Translations under genes and position numbers: made by a program | Assembly: GCF_019969845.1 (NCBI RefSeq) | Contig: NZ_JAHXYR010000003.1 | Coordinates: forward strand, 434,001-498,000 | Source of the DNA: Sphingobacterium sp. GVS05A | GTDB lineage: Bacteria; Bacteroidota; Bacteroidia; Sphingobacteriales; Sphingobacteriaceae | Length of the DNA stretch: 64,000 nt | Reading direction: 5' to 3' | Shown: in pieces, positions 17,892 to 28,101 of the stretch | Numbering within the stretch: position 1 is the first letter of the stretch | Layout of the letters: each line of letters starts with the position of its first letter | Notes under the pieces: generated by a model | The model's input: only the letters and a program-made list of their open reading frames with translations | Databases searched by the model: none | What the model was told of the DNA's origin: nothing

Positions 17892-19139
17892 TTATACCAG
17901 ATATTCAAATAATGTTTGATCTTTATTGATTTCAATGACATCGAATTTGTATTCTTTCATCCGTGCGATGAGTGTCTCGTAATCTTCAGGCTTGTTAAGT
18001 TCAATGCCGACTAAGGCTGGCCCCCTTTCCCGCTCAGTTTTTTTGATAAACTCAAATCTCGTAATATCGTCTTTAGGACCGAGAACTTCGGATACGAAAA
18101 GTTTTAATGCGCCGGGACGCTGGGGAAAACGAACGATAAAATAGTGCTTGTATCCTTCATAAAGTAGCGACAGTTCTTTGATCTCACTCATGCGGTCAAT
18201 ATCATTATTGCCACCTGAAATAATACAGACTACTTTCTTCCCTTTAATTTCATCTTTGTGGAACTCCAATGCGGCAACAGAAAGTGCTCCTGCGGGTTCA
18301 ACGACGATTGCGTCTTTATTGTATAACTCCAAAATACAAGTACAGATTTTACCTTCAGGAATAGAGCGTGTATCATCGAGCAGTTGCTTAGCAATGGCAA
18401 ACGTCGTAGCACCTATTTTTTTTACAGCAGCTCCATCCACAAACTTGTTGATATGCTCTAATTCAAAGGGTGCGCCGTTTTCAAGTGCGGCCTGCATCGA
18501 TGGTGCACCTTCAGGTTCTACACCGTAGCACTTGATCGCTTTGTTTTTGCTTTTCAGGTAATAGCTTGCTCCAGCAGCTAGTCCACCACCACCGATCGGA
18601 ATAAATATGGCATCCATATCAGGAAGATCCTGCAATGCTTCAACGGCTACAGTACCTTGTCCTTCCACAACTTTGAGATCATCAAATGGCGGAATGAAAG
18701 TCATACCATGTTCTTCCGTGTACGCTAGAGCGGCTTTTTGACAGTCATCAAATGTATCTCCGGTCAATACAATTTCAACATTGCCATTACCCCACATTTC
18801 GGTCTGTGAGATTTTTTGACGAGGTGTCGGTCCAGGCATAAATATAACACCCTTAATGTCTAATTTGTTGCATGAGAAGGCTACACCTTGAGCATGATTG
18901 CCTGCACTTGCACAGACCACACCACGTTGTCTTTCTTCATCTGTCAACGAAATAATTTTATTGTAGGCACCACGCAATTTATAAGAACGTACAACTTGCA
19001 AATCTTCTCTTTTGAGATAGACTTCGGCGTCATATTTTTCGGATAAATGCCGGTTATATTGTAGCGGTGTACGATTTACCACAGATTTGATGCGCTCAAG
19101 TGTAGCTTCGGAATCGATGTTTAGGGTTGATAGATCCAT
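17892..19139 (-). CDS. ilvA: Threonine ammonia-lyase (threonine deaminase), biosynthetic
   Basis: PLP enzyme converting threonine to 2-oxobutanoate, the entry step to isoleucine. The PLP lysine is Lys54 in RSYKLRGAYN; ASAGNHAQGVAF and the phosphate loop PIGGGGLAAG are typical of fold-type II. A single C-terminal ACT-like regulatory region (residues about 335-415, containing RPGALKLFVSEVLGP) makes 415 residues, a one-ACT form rather than the two-ACT E. coli form of 514. It is separated from leuA by 225 bases containing the leuA terminator, so it probably has its own promoter; none with a good consensus was found. Confidence 0.93.
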   Translation of the reverse strand: MDLSTLNIDSEATLERIKSVVNRTPLQYNRHLSEKYDAEVYLKREDLQVVRSYKLRGAYNKIISLTDEERQRGVVCASAGNHAQGVAFSCNKLDIKGVIFMPGPTPRQKISQTEMWGNGNVEIVLTGDTFDDCQKAALAYTEEHGMTFIPPFDDLKVVEGQGTVAVEALQDLPDMDAIFIPIGGGGLAAGASYYLKSKNKAIKCYGVEPEGAPSMQAALENGAPFELEHINKFVDGAAVKKIGATTFAIAKQLLDDTRSIPEGKICTCILELYNKDAIVVEPAGALSVAALEFHKDEIKGKKVVCIISGGNNDIDRMSEIKELSLLYEGYKHYFIVRFPQRPGALKLFVSEVLGPKDDITRFEFIKKTERERGPALVGIELNKPEDYETLIARMKEYKFDVIEINKDQTLFEYLV

Positions 19140-19332
19140 AGTTAGATGATATGTCTAATGAAGGTAGTAAAGAAAACGGGGATATCCGCCGCTATGTTAG
19201 AGATTCTACCTATACTGTGTTTAAAAGTTGATTTAAATTTAGTTGATTTTTATGAAAAAGACCACGAGTGTATAGAACAAAAAAGTTTATACATATGATT
19301 GTGGAATCCTCTTAAAAAATATGTTCTTGATG

Positions 19333-19357
19333 AAAAAAGGCTGCATCAGCAGCCTTT
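19333..19357 (-). terminator. Rho-independent terminator after leuA
   Basis: On the minus strand AAAGGCTGC, loop TGAT, then GCAGCCTTTTTT: a 9-bp GC-rich stem followed by a T-run, eight bases after the leuA stop. This ends the ilv-leu transcript before ilvA. Confidence 0.88.
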
Positions 19358-19364
19358 CCTTTTT

Positions 19365-20528
19365 TTATATCTTTTCTTGGATGAGGCTTTTTAGGTCATC
19401 ATCACAAATATTTTTCTTTTCGTCGGCCAAAACCAAAAAGCGTTGATAGCAATCCGCAAGATCATCTTTTTCAAGATGGAAACCCAAGCGCTCTAAATGG
19501 TGTTTAAGTGCATGTCTTCCTGAACGGGCAGTTAAGATGATATCTGCTTCGTCAAGGCCCACATCTTCGGGTCTGATAATTTCATAATTCTCGCGGTGTT
19601 TCAAGAAGCCATCTTGGTGGATACCTGAACTATGAGCAAAGGCATTCCGGCCAACAATCGCTTTATTGGGTTGCACAGGCATGTTCATCATTTCACTCAC
19701 TTTACGTGATAGATAGGTAAACATACGGCTATCAATATTTGAAGTTAAGCTGCCGAAAGATTGGTTGTGTACTTTAAGGATCATCGCAACTTCTTCCAAT
19801 GAGGTATTACCTGCACGTTCACCGATACCATTGATGGTACATTCTACCTGACGGGCACCGTTTTGTATCGCAGCAATGGAGTTGGCTGTAGCTAGCCCCA
19901 AATCATTGTGACAGTGTGCAGAGATGATTGCTTGATCAATATTACGTACATTCTCCTTTAGATACTTGATTTTAGCACCATATTGATCTGGTAAGCAATA
20001 GCCGTTGGTGTCTGGAATATTCACCACTGTCGCACCAGCAGCAATAACTGATTCAATCATTTTAGCTAAAAATTCCAGATCTGCACGGCCCGCATCCTCT
20101 GCATAAAACTCAACATCTTCCACATAGGATTTAGCATGTTTTACAGCCGCTACAGCACGCTCTAAAATTTCTTCACGTGTACTATTGAATTTATATTTGA
20201 TATGCATATCTGAAGAACCAATGCCGGTATGGATACGTGGACGCTTGGCATATTTCAATGCTTCGGCAGCTACGTCAATATCGTTTTGATTAGCACGGGT
20301 TAATGCACATATAATAACATCATTCACCGCCTGGGATAACGCTACTACAGATTGAAAATCTCCGGGGCTGGAAACAGGAAAACCGGCTTCGATAATATCG
20401 ACACCTAGTTTTTCTAAGTCCTTCGCGATCTCAATTTTCTCTGGAGTAGTTAATTGGCATCCTGGAACCTGCTCGCCATCACGTAATGTGGTGTCGAAGA
20501 TGTAAAGATGATTAGGATCGTGTAACAT
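19365..20528 (-). CDS. leuA: 2-isopropylmalate synthase, short form without the leucine-binding domain
   Basis: Condenses acetyl-CoA with 2-oxoisovalerate, the first committed step to leucine. The HMGL-like TIM barrel is complete: [19 protein letters not shown] near residue 10, the metal-binding [13 protein letters not shown], and the [13 protein letters not shown] loop. The product is only 387 residues and ends soon after the barrel and a short linker, so the C-terminal LeuA allosteric domain of the roughly 500-residue enzymes is missing. Other alpha-isopropylmalate/citramalate-type synthases share this size, but its place between leuB and a terminator in a leu cluster favours LeuA. Confidence 0.9.
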   Translation of the reverse strand: MLHDPNHLYIFDTTLRDGEQVPGCQLTTPEKIEIAKDLEKLGVDIIEAGFPVSSPGDFQSVVALSQAVNDVIICALTRANQNDIDVAAEALKYAKRPRIHTGIGSSDMHIKYKFNSTREEILERAVAAVKHAKSYVEDVEFYAEDAGRADLEFLAKMIESVIAAGATVVNIPDTNGYCLPDQYGAKIKYLKENVRNIDQAIISAHCHNDLGLATANSIAAIQNGARQVECTINGIGERAGNTSLEEVAMILKVHNQSFGSLTSNIDSRMFTYLSRKVSEMMNMPVQPNKAIVGRNAFAHSSGIHQDGFLKHRENYEIIRPEDVGLDEADIILTARSGRHALKHHLERLGFHLEKDDLADCYQRFLVLADEKKNICDDDLKSLIQEKI

Positions 20529-20594
20529 AATTTCTTAATTCAAAAGATTTATAAAAAAACGTAAGAAGTAAAACTCCCTACCCATATCTTATTA

Positions 20595-21668
20595 CTATTT
20601 AATAAACGCTAATACTTTTTCACCCATTTCTTGCGTACCTAGGACTTTAGATGCTTCGGTGTGGGCATTGGCGATATCTCCCGTTCTCCAACCTGCTTTT
20701 AGTGTTTCAGCAACAGCATTGGTAACTGCTTTTGCCTCTTCTTGAAGACCAAAGCTAATGTCAAGCATTAATGCCGCAGATAAAATTGAGGCAAGTGGAT
20801 TCGCTTTATTTTGGCCTGCGATATCATGCGCCGAACCGTGGATAGGCTCAAAGAAACCTGTACCATCACCGACTGAAGCTGAGGCTAACATACCCATTGA
20901 TCCTGCGATCTGAGATGCTTCATCTGTCAAGATATCACCAAAAAGATTCGCTGTTAATACGACATCAAATTTCTTTGGATTCTTAACCAATTGCATTGCT
21001 GCATTGTCGATAAACATGTGTTCTGTTTCAACATCAGGGTATTCTTTCGCAATTTCTTGAACAACTTCTCTCCACAAACGGGAAGTTTCCAATACATTGG
21101 CTTTATCAACTGAGCATAATCTCTTGTTACGGGTACGGGCAGCATCATAAGCTTTACGCGCGATACGCTCTACTTCATAACGGTGATAGTTCATTAAATC
21201 CGAAGCGAAGGTATTATCCTCATTACGGTTTTTCTCCCCGAAATAAACGTCACCCGTCAACTCGCGGAAGAAAAGAATATCTGTTCCTTGCAGGATCTCA
21301 GGCTTTAAACTCGATGCATCTAATAGTTCATCAAATAAAAGGATAGGACGAAGATTAGCATACAAACCTAATTCTTTACGGATCTTCAGTAAGCCTTGCT
21401 CAGGTCGTACTTTAGCCGATGGATCATTGTCGTATTTGATATGTCCGATTGCGCCGAAAAGGATTGCATCTGATGCTTTTGCTTTCGCTAGTGTTTCATC
21501 CGGAAGCGGATTACCCGTAACCTCAATCGCTGTGTGTCCCATGATCGCTTCATCAAAACTGAATTCATGACCATAATTTTCACCAATCTTTTCTAAAACT
21601 TTTTTACCCCATGTTGTTACTTCTTGGCCAATGCCATCTCCGGGGATGATTAATATATTTTTTTTCAT
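20595..21668 (-). CDS. leuB: 3-isopropylmalate dehydrogenase
   Basis: NAD-dependent oxidative decarboxylation of 3-isopropylmalate. 357 residues starting MKKNILIIPGDGIGQEV; family motifs are GAIGHIKYDNDPSAKVRPEQ, LRKELGLYANLRPI-like KIRKELGLYANLRPI, the substrate and metal region LTANLFGDILTDEASQIAGS, and the NAD-binding GFFEPIHGSAHDIAGQNKANP. It is normal in length. A 66-base gap separates it from leuA, and a 144-base gap with heptad repeats separates it from the ATPase gene upstream. Confidence 0.95.
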   Translation of the reverse strand: MKKNILIIPGDGIGQEVTTWGKKVLEKIGENYGHEFSFDEAIMGHTAIEVTGNPLPDETLAKAKASDAILFGAIGHIKYDNDPSAKVRPEQGLLKIRKELGLYANLRPILLFDELLDASSLKPEILQGTDILFFRELTGDVYFGEKNRNEDNTFASDLMNYHRYEVERIARKAYDAARTRNKRLCSVDKANVLETSRLWREVVQEIAKEYPDVETEHMFIDNAAMQLVKNPKKFDVVLTANLFGDILTDEASQIAGSMGMLASASVGDGTGFFEPIHGSAHDIAGQNKANPLASILSAALMLDISFGLQEEAKAVTNAVAETLKAGWRTGDIANAHTEASKVLGTQEMGEKVLAFIK

Positions 21669-21672
21669 TGTT

Positions 21673-21781
21673 TTATTAGTATTGCGTATAGAGCTATGAG
21701 TATGGAGATGCTATTTTTATAAAATTTGAATATCCATCTGCTCATGTCCATTGTTTAATATCTATTATCTATCGTCTAAAT
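21673..21781. repeat. Degenerate heptanucleotide tract, two opposed arms, between leuB and the ATPase gene
   Basis: Left arm 21673-21707: five 7-mers in exact register (TTATTAG, TATTGCG, TATAGAG, CTATGAG, TATGGAG), each ending in G and four of them in AG. Right arm 21747-21781: five 7-mers in register (TCCATTG, TTTAATA, TCTATTA, TCTATCG, TCTAAAT), the reverse-complement type. The same pattern recurs at 23903, 29847 and 33168. Confidence 0.6.
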
Positions 21782-21812
21782 ATCTATTGTTAATTATCGT
21801 TTTCCACAATTT

Positions 21813-23291
21813 CTATGTTGATAAAGCCTCTTTTTTGTGGATAACTCGTTCTACGGATTTAATTTCACCCTTTTCCAGTACCATCTTGTTATCTATACAG
21901 GTTGGTAATTGGCTTTGGAAATGACCGACATAAATAAGGGTTTGGCCATTCTTGCTCAGGTCATCGATCACATCATTGAAATATTGCGATTGTTCCTTGT
22001 CTAATCCCTGACATGGTTCATCTAATATAAGCAATTCGGGATGTTTTACAATGGTGCGGGCTAGCAAGGTTAATCGTTGTTGACCTAAGGGTAAAGATCC
22101 TAATGTTTTATGCTTCACTTCTTTGAGATCAAAAAAATGAAGTACCTGATCCAGCTTCTGTTGTTGCTCATACCCCAATTTCTGATAGAGGCTCATCGAG
22201 TCGAAGAACCCTGAAGCGATTGTTTGTCCTACATTGGCATTCATATCGTAATACCAATGTAATTCGGGAGAAATGATGCCAAGGTGTTCTTTAATTTCCC
22301 AGATACTTTCTCCGGATCCTCTTTTTTTACCAAAAAGGTGGATATCATTTGCATAGGCCTGCGGATGGTCCCCATTGATCAGACTTAATAAGGTCGATTT
22401 TCCAGAACCATTATGTCCTTGCAATAACCATTTTTCACCTGCCTTAACTTCCCAATCAATGTTTTTTAAGACTTGCTTCTCGCCATAGGAAATATGAATC
22501 TGTTTCATCTTTACCATGATGGGAGCGGAGACTTTAGGCGATTGTTGCAAGAAATAAGGTAATTCCTTTCGCTTTCGTGGTATTCCTTTTGAAATTTCGC
22601 CACCCTTTTGACGAATGACTATTTTCCCTTCCTGTATTTCAGCAAAACGATTTATGCAATCAGGCTGCTCGTCATCATTACTGATAAGCAGGAGTGTTAC
22701 ACCCTTTTCTGCTAGTTGATCAAAGACCTGATTCAGATCTTTTCTGGACTGCACATCCAACCCGGTATAAGGCTGATCGATAATCAATAGCTGGGGTTGA
22801 AGCCATAGCGCTTTGACCAACTGTAGCCTTTTATGTTCGCCACTGGAAAGTTCGATCAACTGTTGATCTTTGAAATTTTCAAATCCAAAGATGGAGAGGT
22901 AAGGTGCAACATCTTCAAAGGATAGCTGTTGTTCTTTTGCAAAATGTTTTAATTCCGCAAAAACCGTCAGTGTATCGTTTTTTGAAAATTTATTGTAGCG
23001 TTGTTGGTAATAGAAATTGCGATCACCCTCCAGATTGGTAAATTGAAACCAATTAGAAACGTAATGCACAAGAGCTGGCAAGGGACTATCCATATCCAAA
23101 TGAAAGGATAGGGTACCCTCATATTTTAGTTGTCCCGCAATTGCTTTCGCAAGCGTTGTTTTTCCAGTGCCGCTCGGACCACCTAAGATCCATTGTTCAC
23201 CAGGGAAAATTTGCCAATTTAAATCTTGCAGCACGGTGTCTTTACCATGCTGAATAGTTAAATTGGCAATATGGACGACTGGGTCTACCAT
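21813..23291 (-). CDS. ModF-like protein with two ABC ATPase domains
   Basis: Soluble protein of 492 residues carrying two nucleotide-binding domains in tandem and no membrane segment. NBD1: Walker [10 protein letters not shown] near residue 38, signature [12 protein letters not shown], Walker [13 protein letters not shown] with Gln in place of the catalytic Glu. NBD2: Walker [10 protein letters not shown], signature-like [11 protein letters not shown], Walker [13 protein letters not shown] with the normal Glu. So only one composite site seems hydrolysis-competent. The layout resembles E. coli ModF and not a transporter with its own permease. Its ATG overlaps the leuD stop by seven bases (ATGGTAG), so translation is coupled to leuD. 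No permease or substrate-binding gene is nearby; role in the leucine cluster unknown. Confidence 0.85.
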   Translation of the reverse strand: MVDPVVHIANLTIQHGKDTVLQDLNWQIFPGEQWILGGPSGTGKTTLAKAIAGQLKYEGTLSFHLDMDSPLPALVHYVSNWFQFTNLEGDRNFYYQQRYNKFSKNDTLTVFAELKHFAKEQQLSFEDVAPYLSIFGFENFKDQQLIELSSGEHKRLQLVKALWLQPQLLIIDQPYTGLDVQSRKDLNQVFDQLAEKGVTLLLISNDDEQPDCINRFAEIQEGKIVIRQKGGEISKGIPRKRKELPYFLQQSPKVSAPIMVKMKQIHISYGEKQVLKNIDWEVKAGEKWLLQGHNGSGKSTLLSLINGDHPQAYANDIHLFGKKRGSGESIWEIKEHLGIISPELHWYYDMNANVGQTIASGFFDSMSLYQKLGYEQQQKLDQVLHFFDLKEVKHKTLGSLPLGQQRLTLLARTIVKHPELLILDEPCQGLDKEQSQYFNDVIDDLSKNGQTLIYVGHFQSQLPTCIDNKMVLEKGEIKSVERVIHKKEALST

Positions 23292-23875
23292 TTTCTTGTT
23301 GTTTCGAATGATTCAATTAGATCTTTTTGATTAAGGATGAAATCGATATCATCGTATCCATTAATCAAGCATGATTTTTTGTATGGATTGATTTCAAATT
23401 CAAATTGATCGCCAGTCTCTGTTAACATAACTGTTTGTTTTTCGAGGTCAACGATAATTTCTGTGTTTGGATTTTGGTGTACCAGTTCGAAGATTTTCGC
23501 TAAGAACTCTTCCGAAACCTGTATCGGCAATACGCCATTATTAAGGGCGTTACCCTTAAAGATATCTGCAAAAAACGAACTGATGACAACATCAAACCCA
23601 TAGTCTTGAATTGCCCATGCAGCGTGCTCACGGCTAGAGCCGCAACCAAAGTTTTTACCGGCAACCAGTATCTTCCCCGAGTAGGTTGGGCTATTCAATA
23701 CGAAATCTGCTTTAGGCTGATTCTCACTATCAAAACGCCAGTCACGGAACAGGTTGTCTCCAAAGCCTTCTCGTGTGGTCGCTTTTAGAAAGCGTGCTGG
23801 AATAATTTGGTCAGTATCAATATTTTCAATAGGTAATGGAACTACCTGTGATGTTAAAGTTTCAAATTTTTTCAT
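23285..23875 (-). CDS. leuD: 3-isopropylmalate dehydratase small subunit
   Basis: Small subunit of isopropylmalate isomerase. 196 residues with the aconitase swivel-domain motifs [34 protein letters not shown] and [17 protein letters not shown]. It follows leuC after 54 bases; the gap contains heptad repeats. It overlaps the downstream ATPase gene by seven bases. Confidence 0.96.
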   Translation of the reverse strand: MKKFETLTSQVVPLPIENIDTDQIIPARFLKATTREGFGDNLFRDWRFDSENQPKADFVLNSPTYSGKILVAGKNFGCGSSREHAAWAIQDYGFDVVISSFFADIFKGNALNNGVLPIQVSEEFLAKIFELVHQNPNTEIIVDLEKQTVMLTETGDQFEFEINPYKKSCLINGYDDIDFILNQKDLIESFETTRKW

Positions 23876-23902
23876 GTCAAAAATTAAAAAGTCAAAATTA
23901 AA

Positions 23903-23930
23903 TCAATTCTCATGTCTCACTATTCAATAC
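23903..23930. repeat. Heptanucleotide tract between leuC and leuD
   Basis: Four 7-mers in exact register (TCAATTC, TCATGTC, TCACTAT, TCAATAC), each beginning TCA on the plus strand. It fills most of the leuC-leuD gap and abuts the leuC stop. It belongs to the same family as the tracts at 21673, 29847 and 33168. Confidence 0.5.
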
Positions 23931-25327
23931 TAGATCAACTCTCTAACATCTGTTACTTTACCAGTTACTGCTGCCGCCGCTGCTGTCAGTGGTGATACCA
24001 ACATGGTACGCGCATTAGGGCCTTGGCGTCCTTCGAAGTTTCTGTTTGAAGTCGAAACACAATATTTACCCGCAGGAATTTTGTCTTCGTTCATACCTAA
24101 ACATGCCGAACATCCAGGCTCACGCAATTGGAATCCAGCCGCTTCAAATATTTTATCCAAGCCTTCTTCTTTGGCTTGTTTTTCTACCTGCTTGGAGCCT
24201 GGTACAATCCAAACTTCGACGTCCTGTGCTTTCTGTTTTCCCTTAACGAATGAAGCTACTTCACGTAAATCTTCGATACGGGAGTTGGTACAGCTTCCGA
24301 TGAAAACATAATCAACACGGTTACCTAAGACTGTTGAATCATCCTTAAAGCCCATATAATCTAAGGCTTTTTGATACGATGGTCTTTCTGATTCAGGTTG
24401 TGCATTTGTTGCTGGGATATGTTCTGCAATACCCATACCCATGCCTGGATTTGTACCGTAGGTAATCATCGGGGCGATGTCTGCTGCATCAAAGGTCAAT
24501 ACTTTATCAAAGATGGCATCTTCATCTGAATACAATGTTTTCCAGTAGGCTAAGGCGCTGTCCCATTCTTCTCCTTTTGGTGCGAATTCACGACCTTCTA
24601 CATAGTCAAATGTGATTTGATCCGGTGCAATAAGTCCACCGCGTGCACCCATTTCGATACTCATGTTACAGATGGTCATACGTGCTTCCATGCTCAAAGA
24701 GCGGATTGCTGAACCGGCATATTCGATAAAATAGCCTGTACCACCTGCAGCAGAAATCTTGGCAATAATATAGAGGATAATATCTTTTGCGCCAACCCCT
24801 TTTTGCAAGGTGCCATTAACTTCAATTTTCATTGTTTTGGGCTTGGACTGCAATAAACATTGCGTCGCAAACACCTGTTCAACCTGAGAAGTTCCAATAC
24901 CAAAAGCAATAGCTCCAAAGGCACCATGTGTTGAGGTATGGCTATCCCCACAGACCATCGTTTTACCGGGTAGTGTGATACCTAACTCTGGACCAATTAC
25001 ATGGACAATCCCTTGATAAGGATGTCCCAAACCATATAATTCAATACCAAATTCAGCACAATTTTTGGTCAGCATATCGACTTGATAGCGCGATAACTCT
25101 TCTTTGATCGGTAAATGTTGGTTGAGGGTCGGTACGTTATGGTCGGCAGTAGCTACCGTTTGCTTTGGACGAAAGACTGGAATTCCTCTTTTGCGTAAGC
25201 CATCAAAAGCTTGAGGTGAAGTAACCTCATGAATCAAGTGAGTATCGATATATATAATATCCGGAAACCCTTCTTCACGCTTGACGACGTGAGCATCCCA
25301 AATCTTTTCTACTAATGTTTTTGACAT
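23930..25327 (-). CDS. leuC: 3-isopropylmalate dehydratase large subunit
   Basis: Iron-sulfur large subunit of isopropylmalate isomerase, 465 residues. Aconitase-family landmarks: [33 protein letters not shown], the cluster cysteines in [16 protein letters not shown] and [15 protein letters not shown], and the substrate loop [19 protein letters not shown]. All three cluster cysteines are present. It is followed by leuD. A 180-base gap with a 22-bp inverted repeat separates it from ilvC upstream. Confidence 0.96.
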   Translation of the reverse strand: MSKTLVEKIWDAHVVKREEGFPDIIYIDTHLIHEVTSPQAFDGLRKRGIPVFRPKQTVATADHNVPTLNQHLPIKEELSRYQVDMLTKNCAEFGIELYGLGHPYQGIVHVIGPELGITLPGKTMVCGDSHTSTHGAFGAIAFGIGTSQVEQVFATQCLLQSKPKTMKIEVNGTLQKGVGAKDIILYIIAKISAAGGTGYFIEYAGSAIRSLSMEARMTICNMSIEMGARGGLIAPDQITFDYVEGREFAPKGEEWDSALAYWKTLYSDEDAIFDKVLTFDAADIAPMITYGTNPGMGMGIAEHIPATNAQPESERPSYQKALDYMGFKDDSTVLGNRVDYVFIGSCTNSRIEDLREVASFVKGKQKAQDVEVWIVPGSKQVEKQAKEEGLDKIFEAAGFQLREPGCSACLGMNEDKIPAGKYCVSTSNRNFEGRQGPNARTMLVSPLTAAAAAVTGKVTDVRELI

Positions 25328-25352
25328 TTTTTAATCTCTCTTATGTTATTTT

Positions 25353-25405
25353 TATTGAAATCAGGGTGATATTGTAAATGTCTCAATATCACCCTGATTT
25401 CAATA
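25353..25405. repeat. 22-bp perfect inverted repeat between ilvC and leuC
   Basis: Bases 25353-25374 (containing GAAATCAGGGTGATATTG) and 25384-25405 are exact reverse complements over 22 bp around a nine-base loop. No T-run follows on the minus strand, so it may be an RNA processing/stability element or an attenuating structure between the ilv and leu halves of the cluster, rather than a standard terminator. Confidence 0.75.
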
Positions 25406-25507
25406 TACTAAATTACGAAATATTCATGATTTTGGAGCATATCCATGGATCGAATTCACCTCAATATGCTATTCGGCTTTAAAAAAACAAATAATTCGTA
25501 TAAATTT

Positions 25508-26989
25508 TTAAACAGTTTTGATTGCTTTCATTGCGGTCATTGCTTTACGCAATTTACGGCCAACGATTTCTACTGGATGATCACGTAAAATCTCGTTGAT
25601 AACAACTAATTGCGCATTATCAACTGCTGCATCTTTGTTTTCGTTAAAGTTTTTACCTACTAAATCTGTATCAACAGTTTTCATGAAATCAGCCAATAAA
25701 GGTTTACAAGCTTGATCAAATAGGTAACAACCGTATTCTGCTGTATCAGAAATAACACGGTTCATTTCAAACAATTTCTTACGTGCGATCGTATTTGCGA
25801 TTAATGGTGTTTCGTGCAATGATTCGTAATAAGCAGACTCTGGTTTGATACCAGCTTCAACCATTGTTTCAAATGCCAATTCTACCCCAGCACGAATGAA
25901 AGCGACCATCAAGGTATAATTGTCGAAGTATTCTTGTTCGTTGATTTTAACATCACCAGCAGGTGTTTTCTCGAATGCAGTTTCGCCTGTTTCAGCTCTC
26001 CATTTCAATAAGTTAGCATCTCCATTTGCCCAGTCTTCCATCATCGTCTTGCTAAAGTGACCTGACATGATATCGTCTTGGTGTTTTTGGAACAATGGAC
26101 GCATGATATCTTTCAGTTCTTCAGATATTTCGAAAGCTTTCACTTTTGCAGGGTTACTCAAACGGTCCATCATACCGCTTACACCACCATGTTTCAAGGC
26201 TTCAGTAATCACCTCAACACCATATTGTACCAATTTGGAGGCGTATCCAGCTTCAATTCCTTTTTCGATCATTTTGTCGAAGGATAAAATAGAGCCTGTT
26301 TGCAACAAACCACAAAGAATAGTTTGCTCACCCATTAGATCTGATTTTACTTCCGCTACGAATGAAGATTTCAATACGCCTGCTTTGTGACCACCTGTTC
26401 CTACACAGTATGCTTTAGCTTCATCCCATCCTTTTCCTTGAGGATCATTCTCTGGGTGAACAGCGATCAAAGTAGGTACACCAAATCCACGAAGGTATTC
26501 AGCACGTACTTCAGATCCTGGACATTTTGGAGCAACCATGATTACTGTGATGTCTTTGCGGATTTGCATGCCTTCTTCAACAATGTTGAAACCGTGTGAA
26601 TAAGATAGGGTTGCGCCTTCTTTCATTAACGGCATCACTGCAGTGATAACCGAAGTATGTTGTTTATCTGGAGTCAAGTTAATGACCAAATCTGCTGTTG
26701 GAATCAACTCTTCATAAGTCCCTACATTGAAGTTATTGTCCGTAGCGTTTTTCCAAGAATCTCTTTTTTGTTCAATAGCCTCTTTACGTAGCGCATAAGA
26801 TACGTCCAATCCGCTATCTCTTAAGTTTAAACCTTGGTTCAAGCCTTGAGCACCACATCCTACGATTACGATTTTTTTACCTTTTAAAGCATTTACTCCA
26901 TCCGTGAATTCAGTATTATCCATGAATTCAGCGTGACTTAATTGTTCTAACTGCTCTCTAAGCGGTAAGGTGTTGAAATAATTTGCCAT
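25508..26989 (-). CDS. ilvC: Ketol-acid reductoisomerase, class II (long form)
   Basis: NADPH-dependent isomeroreductase of valine and isoleucine synthesis. At 493 residues it is the long class II form with duplicated knotted domain, closely following the E. coli enzyme: [20 protein letters not shown] for the Rossmann loop, [16 protein letters not shown] for phosphate-binding specificity, [36 protein letters not shown] and [13 protein letters not shown]. Most bacteria use the ~330-residue class I form; Bacteroidota and enteric bacteria often carry this one. It lies 44 bases after the dinB-like gene. Confidence 0.96.
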   Translation of the reverse strand: MANYFNTLPLREQLEQLSHAEFMDNTEFTDGVNALKGKKIVIVGCGAQGLNQGLNLRDSGLDVSYALRKEAIEQKRDSWKNATDNNFNVGTYEELIPTADLVINLTPDKQHTSVITAVMPLMKEGATLSYSHGFNIVEEGMQIRKDITVIMVAPKCPGSEVRAEYLRGFGVPTLIAVHPENDPQGKGWDEAKAYCVGTGGHKAGVLKSSFVAEVKSDLMGEQTILCGLLQTGSILSFDKMIEKGIEAGYASKLVQYGVEVITEALKHGGVSGMMDRLSNPAKVKAFEISEELKDIMRPLFQKHQDDIMSGHFSKTMMEDWANGDANLLKWRAETGETAFEKTPAGDVKINEQEYFDNYTLMVAFIRAGVELAFETMVEAGIKPESAYYESLHETPLIANTIARKKLFEMNRVISDTAEYGCYLFDQACKPLLADFMKTVDTDLVGKNFNENKDAAVDNAQLVVINEILRDHPVEIVGRKLRKAMTAMKAIKTV

Positions 26990-27033
26990 TGTTTTACTTT
27001 CTTTCTGTTATTGGTTGTTGATTATTTATTTTT

Positions 27034-27498
27034 TTATTGTACTAATTTACGTTGTGCCAAAGCATAACCATAATGAACATTGTCATGTCCAGAGGTCAAA
27101 GCGATAACATCTTCAACTGTATTCATTGGATAACCATAGGTCGCTGTAGAAAAAGAAGTAATCTCTCCGAAAACACCATTTTCGTAGTCTTTGGCGATCT
27201 GTTCGATACTTTGCATAGCGATTGCCTTTAATTCATCAATTTCAGCCTGCTCCACAAAACGTGTGGGTTTGGTATCTTTTCTGTAATCTTCGTTGTATTT
27301 CACCCAAGAAGTGTCAGCTTTGACACCTGTACGAACATAGACTAAAGTCTGTGTACTCACGACGATATGTCCGAAATTCCAGATAATATTATTATTAAAT
27401 CCAGTAGGGATTTTGTTGAGTTGCTCTATGGAAAGGCTATCCACCAATTCAATGAATTTTTGGCGTGCCTGTAAGATAAATTTAAATGTTTCTTGCAT
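27034..27498 (-). CDS. DinB-superfamily four-helix protein within the ilv operon
   Basis: A 154-residue protein of the DinB/YfiT-like metal-binding four-helix bundle fold. It starts MQETFKFILQARQKFIELVD. Histidines of the presumptive metal site are in IIWNFGHIVVSTQ and SGHDNVHYGYALAQ. The frame extends upstream over the end of ilvN, but the ATG at 27498 is preferred: it lies five bases after the ilvN stop and starts the first helix. The fold is found in thiol transferases and uncharacterised enzymes, and no reaction can be assigned. Its tight placement between ilvN and ilvC makes co-expression with branched-chain amino acid enzymes near certain. Confidence 0.8.
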   Translation of the reverse strand: MQETFKFILQARQKFIELVDSLSIEQLNKIPTGFNNNIIWNFGHIVVSTQTLVYVRTGVKADTSWVKYNEDYRKDTKPTRFVEQAEIDELKAIAMQSIEQIAKDYENGVFGEITSFSTATYGYPMNTVEDVIALTSGHDNVHYGYALAQRKLVQ

Positions 27499-27502
27499 CT
27501 GA

Positions 27503-28093
27503 TTACATAGTAAATACATCATCCCGTTTGTCGAGATATTCATTTTCAACGATTTCAATTGACGGTTCCTTTGCTTCAAACTGAACCAATTTGGAGTGGA
27601 AACCGGCGCTATCTTTAATGATAGCGATACGTGCACCCCGTACAAATTCGATCAAACCATACTTCGTTAATTCTTCCGTCAACTTATCGATTTCCTCGCG
27701 GTGACCTGCGGTTTCAAAAACGATATAATCGTTACGGATCACAACCACATTGGCACCATATTGACGTAGTAAACGTTCAACATATACCTTCTCATTGACA
27801 ACGTCAGCAGGGACTTTATATAAAGCCTGTTCTTGCCAGATCACCTCATCATTGGTGTTGTAGTAGGCTTTAAGAATATCAATCTGTTTTTCCAACTGAC
27901 GACAAAGCTTACGTAGAACTTCTTCAGCCTCTGTAATGACAATGGTAAATCGATGTATGCCTTCTACTTCGGAAGGGGAGGTATTCAAGCTTTCAATATT
28001 GATTTTTCTTCTTGAAAAAATCGTTGAGATCCTGCCGATAAGACCGATAGAATTCTCTGTATATAGGGTAATGGTATATTCTTGTTTTTCCAT
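27503..28093 (-). CDS. ilvN: Acetolactate synthase small (regulatory) subunit
   Basis: ACT-domain regulatory subunit of acetohydroxyacid synthase, which confers valine feedback. The N-terminal ACT domain is YTITLYTENSIGLIGRISTIFSRRKINIESLNTSPSE, with VEGIHRFTIVI after it. The C-terminal domain includes VNEKVYVERLLRQYGANVVVIR. 196 residues is somewhat longer than the 160-175 of many homologues, with a short acidic tail (EYLDKRDDVFTM). It starts eight bases past the ilvB stop. Confidence 0.94.
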   Translation of the reverse strand: MEKQEYTITLYTENSIGLIGRISTIFSRRKINIESLNTSPSEVEGIHRFTIVITEAEEVLRKLCRQLEKQIDILKAYYNTNDEVIWQEQALYKVPADVVNEKVYVERLLRQYGANVVVIRNDYIVFETAGHREEIDKLTEELTKYGLIEFVRGARIAIIKDSAGFHSKLVQFEAKEPSIEIVENEYLDKRDDVFTM

Positions 28094-28101
28094 TTTAAAC
28101 T

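Noticed and set aside
21800..21844. Two DnaA-box-like 9-mers about 30 bp apart that might suggest a replication origin
   Set aside because: One lies inside the end of the ATPase coding sequence and only two weak words are present, with no box cluster, dnaA gene or AT-rich unwinding element.
27499..27645. A 49-residue N-terminal extension of the DinB-fold protein overlapping ilvN
   Set aside because: The extension is encoded within ilvN and is compositionally unlike the fold; the ATG at 27498 fits the first helix and the operon spacing.
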